Source of the DNA: Haliotis asinina
Taxonomy: Eukaryota; Mollusca; Gastropoda; Lepetellida; Haliotidae
Assembly: GCF_037392515.1 (NCBI RefSeq)
Contig: NC_090291.1
Location: 37,223,001-37,287,000, forward strand
Direction: 5' to 3'
Length of the DNA: 64,000 nucleotides
Under the pieces are notes generated by a model. It worked only from the letters and a program-made list of their open reading frames with translations. It did no database searches and had not been told where the DNA came from. Position numbers and translations under genes: made by a program. Within the stretch, counting starts at the first letter, position 1, and each line of letters starts with the position of its first letter. Positions 22,701 to 34,700 of this stretch are shown here, piece after piece.

Positions 22701-25700
22701 CACATTGCACAGTTTGGACAGATTGTAGGCCTTCAAGTCTTGGTAGTGAGTGTATGGAGGCGACAGTTTGCTCTCACTCAGGTTGTTTACGTCTAGGTCT
22801 GGGAACCTGTAAGTATGGTAACAACAATGTTTGGAATACTTCAATTATGCAAGTTGGGCATCTGGGCCTGCAGGTTTTAAAATCTACAGGCCCTGAATGA
22901 AATCTGCAGGACTATTTTGTTAAAATCAAACCAACAAAAACAGAACAGACTACACTGTACACTTTCACAGTGTTTCTATAAAATCAGTTGATGAATCAAT
23001 TGGCGCAGAGAGACTTTTTTATTTGTTACAGACTGGTGTTGGTGCAAAGCACTGAAATACCAAGAAGTGAAACTATAAGTTATCATAAAATGGAGGATCA
23101 TGTATGATTCCTGAATGTTATTGAAGAAAAAATAAGGAAAGATACCAGTTGAAAAAGAAGACAGATATTTTACTGAGGGTCACCAGGGCCTGCTAATATC
23201 TGGAACTGCCGGCTCAATACAATAACAACTGGCGCTGGGCCTCCAGACCAGCGGTTATTTTGAATGCTGGGTAAGAACATTCCATTTAATATCTAGGGGC
23301 AATATGATTAAAATCAGGTCTGTTCCTCTGATATGACAGAGTTCTGTATCACAATATCTGGTAGTCCTAACAGAACGTTTGAGTAGCAGGCCTATGTTCA
23401 ATATTTATCAACTGAAAATTGCTGAAAGTGAAATTGCTGAAAACTTGCAACATTTTAACACTCTTCCACTGAAAGCTGAATGAATTAAACAGGCCTACCC
23501 TCCAAACTGACTTCCTGACTACTGCTTTCATGACCCACCTCAAAAACTTGTAAACATGTACAAATACTCTCATATATCTGTATTTACAGTATTTAAATTT
23601 GAGTGAATCACCTTTAATATTGCTGTTAACGACAGCTGAATCTAGATACAAATTAGGGTATATAGATCATATTCATGGTTTTGTTTGCTAAGATTATACA
23701 TTCAACTATCCACTTTTTACAGATTTACTACAATGAAAACAATGACAGATTCCAAATAATTTTAGAAATAGTGAGTTGAGTTTTACGCTGCACTCAGCAA
23801 TATTCCAACTATAGGGTGGCAGTCTGTAAATAATCGGGCCTGGACCAGAGAATCCAGTGATCAACAGCATGAGAATCGATCTGCACAACTGGGAGACGAC
23901 GATGTGTTAACCAAGTCAGCGAGCCTGACCACCCGATCCCGGTAGTCGCCTCTTATGGCAAACATGGGCTGCTGAAGGTCTATTCTACCCCGGACCTTCA
24001 CGAGTCATTGTAGAAATAGACCATATCATTTAACAAGAATGCTACTGCACAGTTTTGTCAACTTTGAAACAATGTTTTTCACATAAAGGTTATTAAGAAG
24101 AAATACAACACCTTAGTAAACTCACAACTTTGCATATACTTTTATATGAAGACCATAATATCAAAGTTGCCAAAAACTATTTATTTACGGCCTGTATTTA
24201 ACCATTTTAAATAAATTGGTGCATTTTTACTATCCTCCAGGGAAAAATTTGACCAAAACTCAAAGGCAGTTTGATCACATTTGCTGGAAGATTTTGTAGC
24301 TGGGGCAATTCATTTGGTGATTGGACTTGATTTAATTTTATCCTAAATTTTAACAGGGAATTATGATGAAGTATAAATGAATCTTCTGGGTACTTCTTCC
24401 TTCTTCAGCCAAGCTTTTGATTTTCATACCCCATGTAAGCATGTCTCTTTCATATGCACCCGACTCATAATGATCAGAACATTTCTGCTGCCTAAATCTG
24501 TCTTTTCACTTGGAAACCGGAAGAAATGGTGTCTCTTTCCATTGTTTGATGATGCCATGCATCCCCAAGCAACCATACATCATCGTCACATACACATACA
24601 CCATTTACAAAAATGACAGGATTAACACCATTTTTATCACTATCTTTGGCAATGGTAGACTCGCGTCACATTTGACATCTTGAGAGGAAAGGTCATGTGA
24701 GTTCCTGTGGGATAAGCAAGACGACAGAAGCTCAGATAACAGAAACTGTTTTCATGATTAAATCATAATAAACCATATTTTTCAAACAAACATTGGGGTA
24801 TATGTTTCTGATGACTTTCTCTTTCACCCAGCAAATTATTGCAATTGTCTAGTATTCTCCTGTCAAAGACTTCACCGATACAATATAGTGGACTGGAGTT
24901 GGTTCTGTACACAAATGAAGGTATCAGTTTCTAGCATTTGTGTTGGTGTGGACGTGAACCGAGTTCCACTACACTATATCAGAATCACATGCAGAGTGCA
25001 GACTATATGGAAACAACTCAAACGGACAGAGGCCTGTGATAGCTGTGATTGGATGAAATAGCATAAGATGTTTATGTGTTCTAAAAGTACATCCATCCAG
25101 TAAATAAAGCTGACCATAATTTTAAGTATTTAGTGCTGTCATTTTTATCACCATGACTTCTGCTTATGTGTGCACAGGTATTTTCAAGTAGGTGACATTT
25201 GGTGCGGAATGGAGTGTTAATGTGTTCTGCTTCCTGTGCTTGGAAAAGTCTATGGGAAAACATTGGGTATGGTGTAACCACCTGAGCTGTAGCGGTATCA
25301 AATGAGGGGAGGCAACTCTTGGAAGCTAATGGTCCATGTTGCTAAGCTAAGCTATGTTGAACACAGCCCATAAAACAACACACGTTTCATTACAATCAAA
25401 CCATGCCTTACAGGGGTTTTTGGACCCCTTGTGTAATTGGTCACCAGTCTTAAAGTAAATTTTACATAAAGAAGAACAAAGGCCAAGTAAAATCACACTT
25501 TCCATGTACTATACTGGTTGCTGAGATGTCATATTGAGTCAAGACTTTCTATCACCAATGTCAGTATATGAAATAAGGCCTATCTGACTGATTAAGACAG
25601 GCTAGATTTCTGATGAACGGTTTAAATTTACCGCTCGCCGGATGGTGTGGTAGGAATTTTAGAGAACACTAAACTATCATATCAGAAGCTCAGTGCACAG

Positions 25701-28700
25701 ATTTCTGCAAATGCAAAGCACAATGTGTAGACTTCAATTTAGATGAAATACGACAGCTATTGATACACTGAGTTTCTCTGTAACTAAAAACTGGGCTATT
25801 TTCTTAGGCTTATCTGGTCTAGTTAAATAATTTTGGACTGGTAACATTTATAAGTTACCAACCCTGATGTCTGGCTGGTTTTTTTGGCTTATTTCATATG
25901 CTGCCAATGTGTATTTTTAACTAAAATATCATAGGCAGGATGACTGTTAATGGCTAAAATTTATCAGACATTTATGCTCACTTGGGTCTAAAATGTTTCA
26001 TGTAAACTGAAGATTAAGCACACAATGCATAGTGTCAGTTAAGGCTTGTTCTTAAAATATCCACGGTGTTGTAGGTGTTTTATGATGATGGTGATGTAAA
26101 CCAACTTCAATCATGATTTCAACATTAAAATAACACAAGTAAAAACAGTAAAAATCTGCTGTACTGTAAATTACCATATCAAAGCTGATCTCAGTCATAG
26201 ATAAACTGATTACTGAACCTGAACATGAAAATCACAATCAAACTGGTATGTTTCATCTATAAGCCAATCTCCCCATTGGCGTCCTAATTGCAGCCAACTC
26301 AAATCATGTACAAGACAACTGGCAGTTACCGTCTTGGATGTAAAACATAATTATATTTGATGAGAATAGTTTCTAATAAAGATTTCACTGACCCATAATG
26401 TGGGGACCTGTTTGTTTTAGTTTTCATACCATTACGACCAGGGTTGGTGTCAACAACAACATTGCAATTTTACTCATACTGCCTAAATAAATGTTTATAT
26501 TCACTGCTATATTTATGACTTCTGTCTGCTTATTCACAGCAATTACTAACAAGTTGCAATTACTCACAACACCAAAAGAAGTGTAGCTGACAGAAAATTG
26601 AAAAAAGTCACATTTATTTAGTGCAGGTGTCAACAAACTGCTTATGGTGTTAGATAATACAAACACAGCATATTTTACGTTGGGGCATACAGGGCAATCA
26701 ATCACTGTTTCTACAGCTTTCCATCAATGTGTAGTGAATTCAGTTTCACTTTTGACTGTAGTTAAACACACACAGATACGACCTTCATCTCCAACAAAAC
26801 AATAATATCTATTTGTTGGAGGGTTTGATGATATGAGGTTGGAGGTTCTTTCATACCTTCAAGTGAAATAAATAGGAAAAGGGATTGCGTGTAATTTTCA
26901 AGATTGCTGGTCTTTTGATGTTGTTCATGTGTATAGACATTTTTATGTTTATTTTAATGTGACTAAGACCTGGAACTGTGCAATGAAAATTTCCACTATA
27001 TGGACAATAAAGTATTATCTTATATGGATCATACAGCACGCCCTCTTGTATTTTTCTTTTGCTCTAACTTGCCATGCCTCATTCAATGCCATGACTTCAT
27101 GCAATAAGGCTTTGGTTTGTGGTTTGTGGTTTGTGGTGTAACTCTACACTTGGAGACAGCCATGTGAGTGATACAAATCATTGCACTTCACATCACCTGT
27201 GAATAGTGACACATTTTTGCATGGGTTACAATCAAGTCCTGAACATACCTTAGAAGCAGTCAATGAATACAGACATATCTTTTTGTATTTTGAAGAGTTA
27301 ATTAACACCATACTCTCTCAAAATAGCAAGAACCTGGGAAGATCTGGGTTAGAATATTGGCCTTCAATATAGAGGCATCTAACAGGATCTGGTGGCCAGG
27401 CTTGCTGACTTGGTTGACACGTTCTATCGTATCCCAAAAGCATAAGTCTATGCTCATGCTGTTGATAACAAGACTGTTTGGTCCAGACTCGATTATTTGT
27501 AGCCCACTGCCATTTAGCTAGAATATTGCCAACTGTGGCCTAAACCTAAACACACTCACGTAAGACATTATTGATGACTTTTCATATTTTCATATCAATA
27601 CTCACATTATTGACATTATTGATGACACAATTTTCATATCAATAATCATTAACGACTGTTCCCATCAGTGATGTCCAGTTATCAATACTTTTAGTCAGTT
27701 CCACAGCTCTCATGTGACCTGAGTACTAATTCATACTTTTACAGTCCATTTGAGTCAAAGAGTCCCCAGTGAATTGCACCCTAACTCAAAAACAAGTATT
27801 AGTAAATGACCCAAACTAACGCCAAAGTAAATAGAAAAAACACACCAACTCTGCAGAATTTTGTAATAATTATAAAAGTTGTTCAACAAACCATCATTGT
27901 TTTGATTCTATACTGCAAGATAGAACAGCATATTATGTGGAATATTCAACAAACTGGTGACCTACCTGTGAGACTCACTGGACACGACCACCACCCTAGC
28001 TGGTTGGGACCGGATGAGTGTTTCTTCAAGAAGCTGCAGCAGATAGAAGTGGGACAAATGGTTCACCTGGAAGGTCATTTCAAGGTCATCCTCGGTCCGT
28101 GTATAGGGCAGACTGAACACCGCAGCGTTCAGGATGAGGATGTGTATTGGCCTAGACAATGTAGAAAAAGCAATACAGCATGGTATGGTTTTTGTCTTTC
28201 TAATGACTGGTGTCATCTCCATAGTTTACTGTAAACATGATATATGTCGCGCAGGTTTTATTTTCGCATAAAATACTTTACAGCGAACATTTATACACAG
28301 GAATAAAACCTTTCATTCATTAACTCTACCCAAACTTGCCTTCAAGTTGTTACCATAACACATCAACAGCATGTCTTCGCTATAACAGTTTGTATTTTTC
28401 AAAACCTTGTTCCAAACATGTTGTTTTCACCACAAATAGCTACAGTATTACAATTCATTAGGGATGGGTTGAAAAAAACATAAATTGTGCAATGCTAAGG
28501 TAGAGTGGAATTCTCCAGTCAGTCAAGTAAAGTACCCACACGAAACTTTACCATGGTTCAGTAGAGCCAAACTGCTGAAATATTTTGCTATATGTATTTT
28601 GATGATGAAATAAAAATGCAATTACTGCCAAATGGTAAAGATTATTTGCAAAAGAAACCAAATTGTTAATTGTGGTCAAGTGAAATTAATATTTGGTCAA

Positions 28701-31700
28701 ATGCATTTTGAACATTTACTGGACCTGTGTTTTGTGACGTTTTGACAATAATTTCAACCTTTGAACATGAATTTTCCACATGTATCAGATTAAACCTCAC
28801 TAGGTTTACCATGACAACAGCTTCAATAACACTAAACGATATATTGTAAAGTAATAGATAACGTCTTTGTCTTAACATGGGGAGACAGGATCTGTGAAGA
28901 TCTGACTTAGAACTGATCTTCAGTAACCCATGGTTGTCGTAAGAAGTGACTAACAGGATTGGGTGGTCAGGATCATAGACTTGGTTGACATGTCATCATA
29001 TCCCATTTGCGGAGATTGACGCACATGCTGTTGATCACTGGATTCATTCAATCAATACCTGATATAGCTGGAATACATTTGAGTATCGCATTAAGCAACA
29101 AACCCACTAGCCAAGGGGAGACAGAATACTATGAAGTTGTGTGCATGCCAAAGGAAGCAATTCAGAATGTAAGGATTACCATTAAAAGCACTTTGCTCAC
29201 AATAGCAGCAGAATCACATGCATGCCACTCTATTTGCTGGATGTCATGCGACAAATAAATACTGTAACACCCCAAACCAATGTACAACATTTCCTTTTTT
29301 ATTTTAGAGTCTTTGAATGGCATTTAGAACTGATACAAATAAAGGCAAGAAACATGTCAACTTCTTTATTGCGATGGACACAATGTTATAGAGTATATGA
29401 AGCAATTTCATGGCGATTCACCTGATAAAGGAGTAAAAATATACTCTGAAACATCATGTGCATCACAATAAAGAAGTTGACATCCAGAAAATTCTTGCCT
29501 TTATTTTTTTTGATATTTTGAAGCTATGAATGCCTGATAAAATATCTAGTCTAAAACAAATATCTCAGGCACCAACACTATATACCATCAGTCCCTTACC
29601 ATCATGGTTTACAATCATGGTTTACAATCATGGTTTACTGAGGTTGTGTTTTCCTGAGGAATGCCCACAGGGAGTCTCCCACACCTCAGTCATTGTGTAC
29701 CTACCAGCCATGGTGGATGTACTGCTGGGCAAACTGACGTACGCTGGCAAGGGATGCCAAGTCTATGTGCATCACCTCAACCTTTGCCTCGGATCTCTCA
29801 GCCAGAATCTGTGACCTACATCTGTTTGCTGTTTCTATGCTGCGACAAGCCAGGACCACTGTGGCACCATGCAGAGCCAGTGAGCGGGCAGTCTCATAAC
29901 CTGTAGACAAGGACATGTGCCAATCAGGATTTGGAGGAACATATTATCGATGAAATACACACAGATTAGTATGTCAATGATGATTTTACAAAACCCATTT
30001 CAGAGTTAACTTTTAGGAGAAGCATTTAGAGGTAATGAGCAGTAAGGAAGGATAAAAATATATAGAAGGTCAACTCCTTTATTAAATTGAAAATGACATT
30101 TGGTGTAGGTTCTAGCACCTTTATCAAGCAGGTGAACATTACCTACACCTAAATAGAGTTCTCACTGCAATAAAGAACTTGTTCATCCATTTCTGTTATC
30201 CTTTCCCCAATGTTTCCTAGTTTAAGAGCGAGAACAAACGCAATACCTGAAGTTTATAAATACATATATACTATGTACACTAAATTCTAGGAGACATTTT
30301 TTAAAACTATGACACAAAATATAAATGGCCTTGAGGATCTGCTACCATGTTAGGCTCCTGATTCAACTGGAATTCAGCAGAGGCGACAAGCTCGCCAACT
30401 AAGACTTACAATGTTTAATACTTTTCTCACCAATTCCAGAATTGGCTCCAGTGATAACAGCAAACTTGCCCGAGATGTCTCGACCTTGCAAAACATGAAG
30501 TGCCGTACTGCTACTGTCAAACTTCTGACGAAAGTCCATGGGTGAATCTTTGATCTCCTCGGCAAATGCCAGTCTGGGGTCCGTGTATGTTGTTTTCTGG
30601 TTGATGTGACTGTTAAGAGTACAGAGACACTGATGGACATTCATCATCAGTGAGTGAGATGGGTTTAACAGAATTGTTTATGTTATATAAACCAGGTCTA
30701 ACAAAGTGGTTTCAGTTATATAATGACACTCAGAGGGAAACTGCGGCAGTCGAGCAGTAAAAACATTTGCCTGTCAGACCACCATTCAAGGTTCAGTTCC
30801 AAACATAGACACAATATGTGAAGACTATTTTTGGTTTTCGGTGTTCACCACCGTGATATTGCTGGGAGGTTGCTTAAAACGGCACAAGGGCCGTGGGGTG
30901 ACCTAGTGGTTAAAGCATTTGCTCGTCAAGACAAAACCCGAGCTTGATTCCCCACATGGGTGCATTATGTCAACCTGATTTCTGGTCTCCCCACCTCTGA
31001 TTGCTGGAATAATATTCCTAAAAGCAGCACAAAACCCAACTCAATCACTCACTCACTCAAAATGGCACAAAAAGAACTCACCCACTACTCATGAAAGTCA
31101 ATTAAAATCTAAGAAGCACATAACATATATATGACACAGGTGACACCTGTGAACACAGGTATGGGGCAAAGTGCGTGTTCCAGATAAGAACAGGCCCTTT
31201 ACTCGGCTTGCTCTCTGGTCTAGAATTAATTTCTTCAAGTGGCACTTAGAGGCTGGTAGAGTGAGTGAGTGAGTGAGTGGGTGGGTGAGTGGGTGAGTGA
31301 GTGAGTGAGTGAGTGAGTGAGTGAGTGAGTGAGTGAGTGAGTGAGTGAGTGAGTGAGTGCATATTTAGCAAAGGGCACCAAAAATATGCTTCACACATTG
31401 CATCCATGTGGGGAATTGAACCTGGGCCTTCACTGTGATGAGCCAGTGCTTTAACCGCTGTGGAACATATTTTATGGATAAACAAGTTTGGTATAATCAG
31501 AGGTGAAGTTTTGCTGTAGATGCTAATACTGTTATCAAGCAAATTATGTTCTTAGTCCAGATTTGATTTGGAAAAAGCCACTATTATGTTGATGGAGCAT
31601 TGCTGAGTATGGTGTTAAACTGACAGAACAAAGATCAGAACTGGAGTGGGATTTAACCTAACATCAGCAGATACTTGTATGACAAAGGGAAGCAACTCTT

Positions 31701-34700
31701 GACTGCAACATAACACACTGATGTACAAAATTACCCTTGGAGCAATACACCTATTCAAAATGTATGTTTAAAAAATTCCTGTCAGTCATTATTTCCTGCT
31801 ATTCAATTTACATGGCTACTTAGTTATTGGATTGATTAATATGAAATAAACGTAGAACCAGCCCAGTTTTGACTGTTCGATTAAATATGCTGAATGGTTG
31901 TGTTTTGTTTGTACAGGAGCGACACTTTTTCCACATATGGCATACCATATCACATATCAGAACATGATTGTCACTCTGGTTAGATATTATAATGAAGTAT
32001 GGCTGTTTATTTCTGTGAACGCCAAACCCTTATGACCCATTTAGATCCGGGGTAGAACAGGTCTTGAGCAACCCATGCTTGCCATGATATGTGACCATGC
32101 TTATCGAAAGAAGCAACTAATCTGGTGGTCAGGCTCGCTGACTTGGTTGACACATGTCATCAGTTCCCAATTGTGCACATTGATGAGACTCTGTTGATCA
32201 CTGGATTGTCTGGTTCAGACAAAACTAAACTCACTCCAACCCTTTGTAAGGATCATCTGTGGTACAGTCTCTGTGGCCAGAGATTTGACTGCTATAACTG
32301 TCAAAATGTATGGGACACACAAATTTGCTACATGTACTCCACTTAATGCCCTTACAAGAGCAAAAAATACATGTACACACTGGTACACTGGCTGAAAAAT
32401 ACAACTGCTCGACGCCATGGTCTAGTGGGATTCTCCAGTCAGAAAAGTAAATATCCACTGAGTGACTGAGTTCAATTCTATACTACTTTTAGCAATATTC
32501 CCGCAATCATGGTGGACCGATACCAGAAATGGGCTTCAGACAATGTACCCATGTGGGGAATCAAACAGGGGGCTTGGCATGACAAGCAAATGCTTTAACT
32601 ACTAGGCCAACCCACTGCCCCAGACTGGACGACATCCTCATTATACTTAATTCTAGCTTACGTCATACTGGCCCAGAGCACCATGTCAGTCACATAAAGC
32701 ACTCAGCCACCACAGCTTTCACAAAAATGTTAGTCTGACAACTGGTACTTTAGAGTCTGTACTTTGAGTACCCCTCTGACAAGTTAAAATTTATTGCAGT
32801 CATAGAGGGTGAACAAGTAGGTGTCGGATGGTGGCTTTAGGAAAGTAGCATATATTTCGCTGACAGCACCCACATTTTACACAACATTTTTCATAACAGA
32901 TTTATAAACTTATTTAACAGAACAGAAATACGAAATTTCTTTTCAATAACATATGATCAGCTCCTAACCCTGATAACTTTGCACATGGCACTGCAGTAAT
33001 ATACCTTCAAAACAAAAATGTATACCCAAAAGGGTGAGTGAGTGAGTGAGGTTTGTTTTACACAGCTTTTAGCAATATTGCAGCCATATCATAACAGGGG
33101 ACACCAGAAATGGGCTTCACTCGCTGTACCCATATGGGGAATCAAACTCTGGGCTTCGGGATGAGTGAACACTTTAACCACTTGGCCACTCCACTGCCCC
33201 TATGCCATGGCTCCAGATAAGGGTCGTATTGGTGTATGTACAGATAAATATATGCACGATAGGAAAAAAAGGAAAAAAAACCCAGAAAAAGTAACAGATA
33301 TGCACCACAGCAATGGTGTATGGTCTTAGAATCATTTACGGACGTAATTATATGAGAAAATATTGCTTTATTGTTTACTGACCTGTTTACACAAGAGTAG
33401 CAATGTTGTGGTGCATATATGAACGAAACACAAAATTACTTACACGCCATTAATTTCCATTCAATACTCTAAATGTACTCTTAACTTTTCCCAGTACTCT
33501 TATGTTGAAAATATAAGGTGTACCTACTCCTCATGTTGAAAAAATATCTGGAGCCCTGCTATACCTACAAGAAGCTGATATTCGACCCACTCTCGTACAT
33601 GTGTACATGTGTACTTACTCGACATAATAGACATTTCCATCTTCAGAAAACTTGATCTCCCAACCGTATGGCAGCTCTGTGGTGACAGAAAAGTTACAAG
33701 AAGTTTAAACTTAAAGTACAAAAGTGGGATTGGCACAATTAGGAGATGAACTTACTGTGTAGCGCTTTGTCACCTGTTGATTAAACTAAGTGAAACTGAA
33801 TATGGAACCAAGGTCACCACAGTCTGCAATTGAAAAACGCCAGGTTTCTAGCATACAGTGATTCACAAACCTGAAATTCACTCTATATTCAATTTTAGTT
33901 GTTTTCTACCAAAAACAAGGACGGCTCCTTTTGGTCTTTTTTGTTCGAAGTTTTCAGCTATATGTATTCACTTAATTTGTATGTTAATATACTGTTTTAA
34001 TAAGCTCGATAGTTAGTTTTGAAACATGATTATTCATGATCATGAACAAACCTGAAACCAAAAGTTATGAAATGACAGATTTTTAGAAATACCATTTCAT
34101 TGGCTGATCTTACTGCAACAACCAATCAGGAATAGTATTGCATTATTTACACTGGATCATGTAATAGTCTTTAGCGTGACTGCAGTGAATGCTAACAATT
34201 CTTATGGAATTATATTTACTATTATTTTTTCGATGCTGCATTTTCAAATATTTTGTGTGCACTGGACGCAACCGAAATTACTGTCCACAGCAATTCATAT
34301 TTTGATGCGAAAAGGCCGCAGAAACGTATCCTAGATTTATCACTACATACATGTGTTAACTAAGGTAGGCACTACACGTTTGCAGTTTATGATTGTAAAA
34401 ATGATCAAAGCATTTTATTTGGCTATACATCTGTGTTGTGAGTGTGTGTGTTTGTGTGTGTCAGTGTGGATGTGGGTGTAGTACTTGAAGTGGATGTAGT
34501 CGCAGATGTAGATCCTAGAAACAGCAGTATCGCCATCTGTAGGTGTAAGTCCTTACCTCCTTTTATTCTCTTCTTTTTGCCAGTGCACGGATGGTCCCAT
34601 TGTGTTCTGGCAGACTGGTGGCTACAAAAGTAGAACGACAAGTAATGACTGTAAATGACTGATTTTATTTAGTAGTTGCTTAATTGTGGTAAGGTATGGA

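Noticed and set aside
23367-23651. 94-codon minus-strand ORF in WWOX intron
   Set aside because: No motif, no splice logic, and WWOX exons on either side already join in phase.
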